This document shows, piece by piece, positions 1 to 6,774 of a stretch of 21,966 bases of DNA. A program made the position numbers and the translations under genes. Within the stretch, counting starts at the first letter, position 1. Each line of letters begins with the position of its first letter. The notes under the pieces are model-generated. The model searched no databases. It had not been told where the DNA came from and worked only from the letters and a program-made list of their open reading frames with translations. This DNA comes from CAZULF01 sp964621215 (GTDB lineage Bacteria; Pseudomonadota; Gammaproteobacteria; UBA1113), in the NCBI GenBank assembly GCA_964621215.1, contig CAZULF010000027.1:1-21966 (forward strand). Direction: 5' to 3'.

Positions 1-214
1 TGCTCGTAGGTGTTTTAGTTAACTCATTAGCATATCCGTAATTGTAAATTTTAATTTTATCTTTGTTCACAACGGCAACAGACATACCGCCAACATTATT
101 TTCCTTCATAAAAGTAGAAATGAGCTGATCTACTTTTTCGTTTGAAGTTGCATATACAGTGGTTTGCAGTAGTAACCATAAAACAAATCCTGTAAAGATT
201 TTAAGTTTATGCAT
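1..214 (-). CDS. Serine beta-lactamase-like protein, N-terminal part (runs off the window)
   Basis: This is a partial gene on the minus strand, starting with ATG at 214-212 and cut by the window edge after 71 codons. An AGAAGAG ribosome site lies a few bases upstream. The first ~20 residues form a signal peptide: MHKLK, then a hydrophobic run, then a cleavage-like VYA-T. The mature start reads VDQLISTFMKENNVGGMSVAV, followed by a VVNKDKIKIYNYGYAN segment. That is the opening pattern of class C beta-lactamases and related penicillin-binding serine hydrolases (V-x-x-x-I-x-x-x-M-x-x-x-x-x-x-G-M-x-V-A-V ... G-Y-A). The catalytic SxxK would lie beyond the edge and cannot be checked. It is probably a periplasmic hydrolase; whether it acts on beta-lactams or on peptidoglycan cannot be told from this fragment. 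Confidence 0.7.
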   Translation of the reverse strand, partial: MHKLKIFTGFVLWLLLQTTVYATSNEKVDQLISTFMKENNVGGMSVAVVNKDKIKIYNYGYANELTKTPTS

Positions 215-359
215 GATTGTAACTCTTCTGTGCGTGTGGCAATTCAAATATGGCATATATTAGCTTACGCGCTATAAAAACTCTACCAATTTTTAAACAA
301 TCTTATTTTAAAAATGCTAATATTACGCAAGTTCCGATCCTAACGAAGAAATTTAAGAG

Positions 360-418
360 TTTAACGCCTCTTATAACAGGCGTTAAATAAGTTAACGCTT
401 GTTATAAGAGACATTAAA
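360..418. repeat. 27-bp imperfect inverted repeat upstream of the 436 gene
   Basis: Bases 360-386 and 392-418 are reverse complements over 27 positions with three mismatches, separated by 5 bases. The left arm is itself a hairpin: TTTAACGCC at 360-368 and GGCGTTAAA at 379-387, with a 10-base loop. The structure ends about 17 bases before the start codon at 436, so it lies in the leader or promoter of that gene. It could be an operator, a leader hairpin, or a terminator for transcription entering from the left; the sequence does not decide. Confidence 0.7.
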
Positions 419-435
419 CTGATGAGGAAATTAGT

Positions 436-810
436 ATGAACATTGTTAAAATTATTAGTAATCTTTTTTCAAAAGAAAAACCTTGGCCTGTATTGCAGCA
501 AGAATATTTAATTAAAGATGGCGATCGGGTGTTGGCGAAAATAAGCCAACCTTATCAAAACGATCAATTTTGGTTTAGCTTTCTTTTAGTGCCGCTAGTC
601 ACCGATGAGTCTACATTAACACAGCTTTATTCTGATGAATTCTGGCGAGGAAAAACTATTCAATTTATCGAAATAGAAAGTCAAAAAGCTGTCAGTTTTG
701 AGTTGGCTTTTATGCTTAATGATGACGATGAATTAATTGACTCACTAGAAGCCCATCCTGAACGAGTGATGCTACGAGGCCCCTATTCACCAGGAACTTC
801 GACCCACTAA
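436..810 (+). CDS. Hypothetical protein, 124 aa
   Basis: I do not recognise this family. The start ATG is preceded by GAGGAA about 7 bases upstream, which supports it. The product is a small soluble protein rich in aromatic and acidic residues, with no signal peptide and no convincing membrane segment. A short basic N-terminus is followed by alternating hydrophobic stretches suggestive of beta strands (FWFSFLLVPLV, TIQFIEIES). The C-terminal part has a run of acidic residues (LNDDDELID, residues ~95-103) followed by AHPERVMLRGPY. Its 3' end overlaps the stop of the convergent hemerythrin-like gene by 4 bp. The long palindrome at 360-418 is just upstream. No function is assigned. Confidence 0.7.
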   Translation: MNIVKIISNLFSKEKPWPVLQQEYLIKDGDRVLAKISQPYQNDQFWFSFLLVPLVTDESTLTQLYSDEFWRGKTIQFIEIESQKAVSFELAFMLNDDDELIDSLEAHPERVMLRGPYSPGTSTH

Positions 811-1478
811 TCGCTTTTCGCATATCGTTGTTGCAGCTGCTCTCGCTCTCTTGGATTTGAAATTTCTTTTATGATTTCAGGGAAAACCTTAGCAAATTTT
901 TCGGGAAATCCGGCATAAATATCGTCTAATAAAACTTGTTTTTGGTAGCGGTTAATATGCGGATACATACCTTTTAGCATATCAATGATTTGCTCTGCCG
1001 ACATTTGTTTATAGGTATTAAACGTCACAGCTCTTAGCTCTTCGTCCGAAAAATGTGCTTGAAATGCTGGCATTATCACTTGCTCTTCTTGGAGTAAGTG
1101 CGCAAAATAGTCTATCATATAGGCTGTATAGGCGAGATAGAATTGTTCACCGCGATTATGCTGTTCGTCTTCAGAAATGTCCGCTTCTAATGCCGAATCT
1201 AACATTTCACCTAACTGTTTTAATTTTTCGTCCAAGATTTTATGCTCATTTACCATTTGTTGAAAAAGCAGCGGTTCTTTTTCTTGTATTAATGGATGAT
1301 AAACCTTATCTTCGTGAGCTGCGTGCAGATCCAATAATCTTACAACGTCCACAAACTCTTTTTTCAAATTAGATGTTTGTTCAGGATCATTAAAATCCGT
1401 CTTCGCAATAACGGTTTCAAAAGTACTCAAAAATTGCCGCATAAATCTGTGTACGTGCGAATAATAATTTTTACGCAT
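807..1478 (-). CDS. Hemerythrin HHE-domain protein, 223 aa
   Basis: A four-helix-bundle hemerythrin-like protein, expected to bind a non-heme di-iron centre and act in oxygen, nitric oxide or iron sensing or storage in the cytoplasm. Candidate ligands sit in the family order: H8/H10 in the first helix, H52-x-x-H55-E56 and H61 (HAAHEDKVYHPLI), N77-E78-H79, and H127 with E131/E132 (YFAHLLQEEQVIMPAF). The ~65 residues after the domain are helical and charged and have no obvious motif. GAGGAAC lies 5 bases before the ATG, supporting the start. The gene is convergent with the 124-aa gene, and its TAG overlaps that gene's end. Family assignment is firm; the physiological role is not visible. Confidence 0.85.
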   Translation of the reverse strand: MRKNYYSHVHRFMRQFLSTFETVIAKTDFNDPEQTSNLKKEFVDVVRLLDLHAAHEDKVYHPLIQEKEPLLFQQMVNEHKILDEKLKQLGEMLDSALEADISEDEQHNRGEQFYLAYTAYMIDYFAHLLQEEQVIMPAFQAHFSDEELRAVTFNTYKQMSAEQIIDMLKGMYPHINRYQKQVLLDDIYAGFPEKFAKVFPEIIKEISNPREREQLQQRYAKSD

Positions 1479-1544
1479 ATTGATAGTTCCTCATTTGAAG
1501 GATATAAAATTTCCGCACCAAATAAAAACCTGTTTCGCAAAAAA

Positions 1545-1624
1545 TCGTCGTCCCGCGGCTTGTCCGCGGGATCCAGAACGCATCGACATAACCTGGATCC
1601 CGCAAATAAATCGCGGGACGACGA
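1545..1624. repeat. 80-bp palindromic element (REP/MITE-like)
   Basis: The ends are a perfect 13-bp inverted repeat (TCGTCGTCCCGCG at 1545-1557, CGCGGGACGACGA at 1612-1624). Nested inside is a perfect 11-bp inverted repeat (GCGGGATCCAG at 1566-1576, CTGGATCCCGC at 1593-1603). It is markedly more GC-rich than its surroundings and lies between a live gene and a decayed one. It has the look of the dispersed palindromic repeats seen in several intracellular bacteria. It has no coding capacity; open frames across it are by-products of the palindrome. Confidence 0.8.
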
Positions 1625-1715
1625 AGACTCTAGAAATTGTCTGGTTTAGGGATGTAGAATAACAAATATAGGCTCAATTTGCCATTCATTGAGAAATTAG
1701 CCTTTACTTGATTAA

Positions 1716-1805
1716 TCAAAGCCATCGATTAACATCGCTCCAAACCTGCCATATTTGCCCGACTGTTAATCCTGTTACTCTTTTGCTATATGATTTACTC
1801 CACAT
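1716..1805 (-). pseudogene. Remnant 5' end of an SRPBCC-family gene
   Basis: Starting at ATG 1805-1803 on the minus strand, 29 codons read MWSKSYSKRVTGLTV, then GQIWQVWSDVNRWL, then stop. This matches the start of the intact SRPBCC gene at 18030-18452 (MWSKSYSKKITGLTV, EHIWRVWTDVNRWHEW). Homology stops abruptly near base 1720, after the RW. The 10-base offset between this start and the stop of the upstream marR remnant equals that in the intact pair. It is therefore the decayed copy of a duplicated marR-SRPBCC operon, not a gene of its own. Confidence 0.8.
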
Positions 1806-1814
1806 AACTTTCTC

Positions 1815-2048
1815 CTATTTGATCAATATATTCAATGCACTATTAAACTGCCCGCGCTTTGAAGTGAGTTTTTTAAAAAATAAATCTGCGATAATATACG
1901 GATCACCTTCCGAATTTGCATGATAAGGAATTAAACCACTCTCGCACGCTTGTGCTAAATCATCAAGCTCCGTCAATCTCTTATCCGAATTAGATAAACC
2001 ATATAAAATGGCTTTGAGTGGTATTAATACCTGACCGAGAGATGATCG
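1815..2048 (-). pseudogene. Chimeric remnant ending in a MarR C-terminus
   Basis: A minus-strand frame of 78 codons is open from just after a TAA (2049-2051) to a TAG at 1815-1817, but lacks a good start codon. Its last ~23 codons (DLFFKKLTSKRGQFNSALNI then LIK) match the C-terminus of the intact MarR at 18462 (DELFFNKLKLKREQFNTALI then TLIS), including the position of the stop. The preceding ~50 codons (including SDKRLTELDDLAQACESGL) do not match MarR and look like part of another protein. The frame is probably a rearrangement joint between a marR copy and an unrelated gene. Nothing suggests it is expressed. Confidence 0.65.
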
Positions 2049-2101
2049 TTAATCAAGTCCATTATTTTGGATGTTCGCATCTCCAGGTAATAGAAATAAA
2101 G

Positions 2102-2455
2102 TTATAATACTGACCGTGCACTATCAAATTGCTGCTGTAAAATTTCACTACGTTCCTGGTCAAATCTTTGCAAATCTTGAGTTACCGGTAGAAATCCAAA
2201 CCGAGACATAGAAGTAACAAAATTTCTCATTTCCGTGGTGTGCAGGCTCGTCACGCTTTCAATGCCTACCCTACTCTGCTTCATCACATTGTTAATTTTT
2301 TCTTTCGCTTCCTCTACTACGAGACTTACTCGTTCTTGTTCCCTCTGTGCAGCATCCGCAACAACTTGATTCAAATACTCAGATGGGACAATCAGCGGAG
2401 TATCATCGTTTGTTGAGTTGTTTCTTTCTGGTGAGCCATTAGCTTTTTCCATCAT
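2102..2455 (-). CDS. Hypothetical coiled-coil protein, 117 aa
   Basis: I do not recognise this protein. The N-terminus (residues 1-25) is polar and probably disordered. Residues ~28-75 are strongly helical with heptad-like spacing (AAQREQERVSLVVEEAKEKI), and residues ~92-115 form a second charged helix (DLQRFDQERSEILQQQFDSA). There is no signal peptide or membrane segment. Upstream of the ATG the sequence gives GAGGGTAAAA, a moderate ribosome site. The short length and helical content would fit a scaffold or secreted-effector fragment. The decayed frame at 1815-2048 lies immediately downstream, so this could also be the surviving front of a larger broken gene. Confidence 0.55.
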   Translation of the reverse strand: MMEKANGSPERNNSTNDDTPLIVPSEYLNQVVADAAQREQERVSLVVEEAKEKINNVMKQSRVGIESVTSLHTTEMRNFVTSMSRFGFLPVTQDLQRFDQERSEILQQQFDSARSVL

Positions 2456-2528
2456 TTTTACCCTCGTGTTAATCTCTTTATATATCTTTTCTTTTTATTT
2501 TTCTTATCTTGCAGCAGGACTGTATCAA

Positions 2529-2981
2529 TTACAAGATAAACGTATTTTTCCCTAGATCTTTATCTAAGCATTTATTCAATAAACTAATCATCGCATTTTG
2601 CTCAACCGCCTCCAAATGCGCAAAAGTTTTTTGATATACACCCTCGCGTAACATATGTGTTTCAGTTTGAACGCGTTTACCTTCCACCGTTAAGAACAAT
2701 TGATAGCTACGATTATCTTCGGGATCTCTTTGTCGAGATAATAATCCTTTCTGCTCTAACTCTTTGACCTTACGCGTTATTTGGGCTTTATCTTTACCTA
2801 AACTTATTACTAAAGTTTGTAAACTCATACCGGGCTGACGGTATATCAACGATAAAATCGTAATATCCGGGGGAGCTATTTTATAGCCCTGGTCTTTTAA
2901 AGCTTGACTAATTCCATGCCTTACCTCTTTTACAAGTGTGCTAAATAATAAAATCAGCTCATGAGAAACTTGTGTTTGCAT
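2529..2981 (-). CDS. MarR-family transcriptional regulator of the adjacent pump gene
   Basis: A winged-helix MarR repressor, about 150 residues from the start chosen here. The DNA-binding part is visible as a helix-turn-helix and wing: PPDITILSLIYRQPGMSLQT, then LGKDKAQITRKVKELEQKGLL, then RQRDPEDNRSYQLFLT. I chose the ATG at 2981-2979 (MQTQVSHE) because AGAGGA at 2988-2993 stands 6 bases ahead of it. A longer frame from 3020 is open, but its start has no ribosome site and overlaps the operator. The gene diverges from an MFS transporter gene at 3097. Two similar palindromes lie between them, so autorepression plus repression of the pump by a small-molecule-responsive dimer is the likely arrangement. 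The target pump is now broken. Confidence 0.85.
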   Translation of the reverse strand: MQTQVSHELILLFSTLVKEVRHGISQALKDQGYKIAPPDITILSLIYRQPGMSLQTLVISLGKDKAQITRKVKELEQKGLLSRQRDPEDNRSYQLFLTVEGKRVQTETHMLREGVYQKTFAHLEAVEQNAMISLLNKCLDKDLGKNTFIL

Positions 2982-3005
2982 AAGCATTCCTCTGCGCAAT
3001 AATTT

Positions 3006-3058
3006 AGTTGACAAAGTCAACTATCGTGGTTATTATTTTGATAGTTGATTATATCAAC
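3006..3058. promoter_or_regulatory. Paired MarR operators and promoter between marR and the MFS gene
   Basis: Two related palindromes occupy the divergent intergenic region: AGTTGAC-aaa-GTCAACT at 3006-3022 and GTTGAT-tat-ATCAAC at 3044-3058. Both have a 3-base centre and share the GTTGA/TCAAC half-site; their centres are 37 bp apart. A plus-strand promoter fits well: TTGACA at 3008-3013, a 17-base spacer, and TATTAT at 3031-3036. The first operator covers the -35 box and the second lies just downstream of the -10. This is the geometry of repression by the adjacent MarR protein. Operator identity is inferred from symmetry and position. Confidence 0.7.
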
Positions 3059-3096
3059 CAATTACCGTATCTAGCAACACCTACGTAAGTAATATT

Positions 3097-3767
3097 ATGA
3101 AAAACCTTAAATTTGCCAGTGTATTAGCGATGGTTACCGCCTTAGGTCCTTTTGCGCTTGATACTTATTTGCCCGCATTTCCGCAGCTGGCATCTTATTT
3201 CAGGAGTGGATTTTAACTAACTCTTCATTTATTTATCAACAGTGGTTTGGTGTGTCTGACTTTACTTTTTCGTTATTTTTTGCTGGCAATATAGTAACAA
3301 TGGCACTATTTAATATAATTAATCGAATATTGTTGCAACGACTCCAGCCAATAAATATAATTTTTATCGGCATTATATCGCAAGCATTAGCAATACTGGG
3401 ACTGACAATAAACACTCTGTCAGATTGCAGCATACTATACTTCGCCCCGACTTTGATGTTGTCTATTGGGGCATTGGGCATAATTATTCCTAATACTCAA
3501 GCGTGCTATTTACATTATTTCAAAGAGAATAGCGGCACTGCATCCGCATTAATGGGAGCGATACAATTAATAATTGCTGGAATTATTAGCACCATGTCTA
3601 CTTTTATAGCCCATGAGACTTTACTGCCTATCATACTGACGATGGATCTATGTTCGTTGGTTTGTCTCACTGTGATTTTTAAGAGAGGAACTCTTTTAAA
3701 TAAAATTATCGCGCTGAGCGATAACGGTCAGCCCGATCGAATTAATAAAAATACTAAGATACAATAA
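3097..3767 (+). pseudogene. Bcr/CflA-type MFS drug efflux transporter, internally deleted
   Basis: From ATG 3097 the frame reads a classic Bcr/CflA start with the first membrane helix (ALGPFALDTYLPAFPQLASYF), then stops at 3214-3216 after 39 codons. A second frame, offset from the first, is open just past that stop (LTNSSFIYQQWFGVSDFTFS) and runs to 3767. It carries the C-terminal half of the transporter: a sequence like the periplasmic loop before helix 7, then about six hydrophobic segments. The roughly 180 residues normally holding helices 2-6 are missing. The deletion plus frameshift leaves no functional pump. A GTG at 3252 could be read as a start, but a six-helix half-transporter is unlikely to work. 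Confidence 0.75.
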
Positions 3768-4082
3768 GCTTAAGACAAATGAGAACCGCCGTTGTTTATC
3801 AAAGGTAAAAAAATGTCGCATGAAAACAGAATTAAGTCCTTCTTTGCAATCCTCAATTAATTGCTTGCTCCTATTAGGACTAAGGTTACCGCCTATTTTA
3901 ACAACAATGCCACCGATGCCAACTAATTGGTTACTATTATCATAAATTTTAAATGATTTATCCTTGATCCAATGCGCCGTTGCATTTGATTCGGCATCAA
4001 TAACCTGGTAAGTTACCTCTCTGCCAGCCTCAGATTTACGCATTTCAAGCCGTTCTTGCTGGCTATAACGGTCAATAATCAT
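3696..4082 (-). pseudogene. PAS/PAC-domain fragment, 128 aa
   Basis: Residues ~20-65 carry the second half of a PAS fold: EVTYQVIDAESNATAHWIKD then KSFKIYDNSNQLVGIGGI. This matches the PAC pattern of sensor proteins (Y-x-hydrophobic ... W-I-x-D ... F-x-I-x-D-x-x-x-x-x-V-x-I-x-G-I). The first half of the PAS fold is missing; stop codons interrupt the frame shortly upstream of the ATG, although the nine codons just before it (YNNPKACFER) look like a continuation. No kinase, GGDEF or output domain follows. The last ~25 codons overlap the convergent MFS remnant and are probably read-through. Best read as a leftover of a PAS sensor protein; a small stand-alone PAS protein is the alternative. Confidence 0.5.
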
Positions 4083-4215
4083 TCTTTCAAAACAAGCTTT
4101 GGGATTATTGTATTACTATTCTCGATATCGATATATCCAACCCAAAGTTCGAAAATTTAACGATTTTTTCTTAGCTGGATAAAAGATCACATTTTCAGCT
4201 ACATGGCACTTATAT

Positions 4216-4247
4216 CATCAGTTTTCTGGTAAGTAAATTAACTGATG
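4216..4247. repeat. Small inverted repeat in the leader region of the 4360 cupin gene
   Basis: CATCAGTT at 4216-4223 and AACTGATG at 4240-4247 are exact reverse complements separated by 16 bases. It sits about 110 bp upstream of the cupin start in an otherwise featureless 277-bp gap. It may be an operator or hairpin; no T-run follows, so it is not a standard terminator. Confidence 0.35.
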
Positions 4248-4359
4248 TAGGCCCAGCATAATCGAATTGTCACCTTTCCATAATGTACTAAAAGTAAAAA
4301 ATTTGCTATTCTTCGCGCATGGATTGTTTCTAACAAAGATGTAATTAAGAGGAAAAATC

Positions 4360-4908
4360 ATGACACGTCAAGTTCGTCGTATTGTTACTGGTCATAATGG
4401 AGAAGGTCAATCGACCGTTATTTCTGACAGAAAGGCACATAATATAACCACGCCGATTCCTGCAGTACCTGAGTTTACCTTAATTAATTTATGGCGTAGC
4501 GATTCATCGCCTGCCGATGTAATACAAAATAGTGACCCTACTTTGCAACCCGTGCCGTTGAGTCCTCCTGCCACAGGCAGTGTTTTACGCATGGTCGATT
4601 TTCCACCTGAATCGACTTACATTCATCATCTCACTGATGAATTACGAACACAGGCTTGGGCAGCCATGCAAGCAAATGAATTTGCGGATCCCGCACAAAA
4701 GCCGGTTCATCCATTGATGCATCGCACACCTACCTTAGACTATGGCATTATTCTTGAGGGTGAAATTTATTTAATTTTAGATGACTCTGAGCATTTAATG
4801 AAAACGGGCGACGTTGTTATTCAACGTGCCACGAATCATGCTTGGAGTAATCGTTCAGATAAAATTTGTCGTGTGGCGTTTATTTTGCTGGATGCAGCCA
4901 AGCAGTGA
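4360..4908 (+). CDS. Cupin-domain protein, 182 aa
   Basis: A single-domain cupin. The N-terminal ~100 residues form a variable arm. The conserved barrel lies at about 117-178: HPLMHRTPTLDYGIILEGEI, then a glycine turn and MKTGDVVIQRATNHAWSNRS. The His residues of HPLMHRT and the later NHAW occupy the usual metal-binding positions of cupin motifs 1 and 2. Related proteins are common in proteobacteria as uncharacterised cupins near small-molecule metabolism genes, and their substrate is not known. AAGAGGAAAA about 6 bases upstream supports the start. The gene has its own leader and is followed after 92 bp by a methyltransferase gene on the same strand. Confidence 0.8.
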   Translation: MTRQVRRIVTGHNGEGQSTVISDRKAHNITTPIPAVPEFTLINLWRSDSSPADVIQNSDPTLQPVPLSPPATGSVLRMVDFPPESTYIHHLTDELRTQAWAAMQANEFADPAQKPVHPLMHRTPTLDYGIILEGEIYLILDDSEHLMKTGDVVIQRATNHAWSNRSDKICRVAFILLDAAKQ

Positions 4909-5000
4909 ACAGACTCTATGTGATATTTGATGATTCGAAGCAATTACTGATCCTCATGAAACCTATCTGTTTTACCTTAATTATATTTGGGAGTAGATAA

Positions 5001-5726
5001 ATGCAGCACTATGATAACTTTGCAGAAAGTATGGAAAAATTATATTATTCAAATAGTAATGAAAAAACAATACTGACCTCATTGATACATCAAATATTAG
5101 ATAAAAAAACGTTTAATCATGGATTAGATATTGGTGCTGGCCAAGGGCTGATTACTCAACCATTAGCTGATCGTTGTCAACAGCTAACCTTAATCGAGCC
5201 CCTGATTGAACATGCAAATTTATTAAAAAAGAAATTCATTCATTCCAATGTTTATCCGGGTTTATTTCAGAATTTTCAAACTGATGCGCTGTTTGATATC
5301 ATTCTTTGCGCTCATATGCTGTATTACTTACAGCCCGCTGAGTTGATACCAACGTTGCTGCGCATGGTAAAATTACTCACTAAAAATGGTATGCTGTTAC
5401 TCATCAATGGTGAGGTAGATTTTATTTTCTCTATTTTTTCTTCTCAATTAAGTCAGCAGTTTAAAGTAACGTTACCCAAGACAAAGGAGATCGTCCATAT
5501 ATTATCTCCTTTCGGAAAATGTGAAATAATAACCAGCCCTTATGATAAAGTTTTTTTCAATGAACAAGAAATGTTATCTTATTTGGCACAATATTTAACT
5601 GTAACTGAAGCGGATGTTTTATCCTGTCCTGCAGAGTTAGCACAATTCAAGAATTTGTTAAAATGGGATGAGTCAAAAATCACGTTAACCCATACTAATA
5701 GCCTTATTTGTTTTAAAAAAGGATAA
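5001..5726 (+). CDS. Class I SAM-dependent methyltransferase, 241 aa
   Basis: A Rossmann-fold methyltransferase. Motif I is clear: HGLDIGAGQGLITQPLADRC, the glycine loop that binds S-adenosylmethionine. The acidic strand-2 end follows (LTLIEPLIEHANLLKK), then the motif IV region (FDIILCAHMLYYLQP), and strand 5 (LTKNGMLLLINGEVDF). The acceptor cannot be predicted; the C-terminal third is family-specific. GGGAG about 9 bases ahead of the ATG supports the start. The nucleosidase gene follows on the same strand 44 bp later. That makes an operon plausible in which the SAH by-product of methylation is removed by the neighbour. Confidence 0.8.
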   Translation: MQHYDNFAESMEKLYYSNSNEKTILTSLIHQILDKKTFNHGLDIGAGQGLITQPLADRCQQLTLIEPLIEHANLLKKKFIHSNVYPGLFQNFQTDALFDIILCAHMLYYLQPAELIPTLLRMVKLLTKNGMLLLINGEVDFIFSIFSSQLSQQFKVTLPKTKEIVHILSPFGKCEIITSPYDKVFFNEQEMLSYLAQYLTVTEADVLSCPAELAQFKNLLKWDESKITLTHTNSLICFKKG

Positions 5727-5770
5727 TCAGTTAACGTGTTATACGACCACAAAACCAAAGGATCTTATCA

Positions 5771-6508
5771 ATGAGAATACTTATTTTATCCGCAGTCGCA
5801 AGTGAGATTGATGCGTTACAAGCGCGATTTCATCTGACAACTAAGTTTGTCAATACACTAAGATATTTTCACGGTGTTGCTAATTCTCACGAAATTTATC
5901 TTGCTGTAACAGGTATTGGAACAACTCGAGGAGCCGTTACAGCAACAATACTTTGCCAAGAAATCAAACCCGACATTCTTTTTTTTATGGGCACAGCCGG
6001 AGGATTATTGCCAGGACAAAAATTAGGGGACATCGTCATCGGAAAAGAAATTGTTGATATAGACTTAATCCATTTACCGACAGTATTAGAAAATACACCT
6101 TTTTCACCGGCCCTATTTGAACCCCACGGCGAAGAACCTCTTCAATTGAAATTTCAACCCCATCCTCTTCTATTGCAACGTTTATTGATGCTTGATAACT
6201 CGGATACGTATTCCGCTATTATTGCAACCAGCAATACTTTTCCTGCACCTAAAGAAGCATTGCAAACAATGAAAGAATTGAATTGCACCGCCATTGAAAT
6301 GGAAGGTAGCGGCATTCACTATGTTGCACAACTTTATAATATTCCCATTGGTATCATCCGAATTATTAGTAATAATCTTGACGCTGATGGGAATGATTTG
6401 GGTACTAGCCCAGAAGGATTACAATTTTGTGCAACACGATTGGCTGATTTTATGGAACTTATTTTGGATAAGAGTGAGGCGGAACTGACTGGGTGGGTGG
6501 CAAATTAA
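5771..6508 (+). CDS. MTA/SAH-type nucleosidase (phosphorylase superfamily), 245 aa
   Basis: A purine nucleosidase/phosphorylase-superfamily enzyme resembling 5'-methylthioadenosine/S-adenosylhomocysteine nucleosidase. It opens with MRILILSAVASEIDAL, where the Glu matches the family's N-terminal M/V-x-x-E. It continues with LAVTGIGTTRGAVTATIL, FFMGTAGGLLPGQKLGDIVI, and IEMEGSGIHYVAQLYNIPIG. The last holds the ribose-binding Met-Glu pair, and the later IIRIISNNLD holds an Asn-Asn-Leu-Asp where family members usually have S-D. That substitution near the purine site means the substrate may differ from MTA or SAH. It sits 44 bp after a methyltransferase gene. A truncated paralogue occurs at 19171. 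Confidence 0.8.
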   Translation: MRILILSAVASEIDALQARFHLTTKFVNTLRYFHGVANSHEIYLAVTGIGTTRGAVTATILCQEIKPDILFFMGTAGGLLPGQKLGDIVIGKEIVDIDLIHLPTVLENTPFSPALFEPHGEEPLQLKFQPHPLLLQRLLMLDNSDTYSAIIATSNTFPAPKEALQTMKELNCTAIEMEGSGIHYVAQLYNIPIGIIRIISNNLDADGNDLGTSPEGLQFCATRLADFMELILDKSEAELTGWVAN

Positions 6509-6774
6509 GCACGCAAAAAACTGCTGTCCTAAAGGGTAATTGTTGCTCCAGTTAAATTGTATTATCAACTAGCTGCCACTTCATTCTCAAATTAAACAAG
6601 TTCCCGGTTTATTTGAATAATAGTGATACCAAGAACCAATATAATAATTGCCTGGCACGGGTAGAATATAGATTTTTCTACTTTAATTTAAATCTCAATT
6701 TTCAAACGAGATATCATCAACTAACTGCTTTCATTATTTTATTCACAGATTCTTCAACAAATAATTCATCGTGA

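Noticed and set aside
1377..1662. Open plus-strand frames across the 1545-1624 palindrome (90 and 60 codons)
   Set aside because: They lie on the back of the hemerythrin gene and a palindromic element, have no ribosome site, and have no protein-like composition.
4100..4140. TCGATATCGATATA palindromic stretch downstream of the PAS fragment start
   Set aside because: A short low-complexity AT-rich palindrome without a paired promoter; not enough to call an operator.
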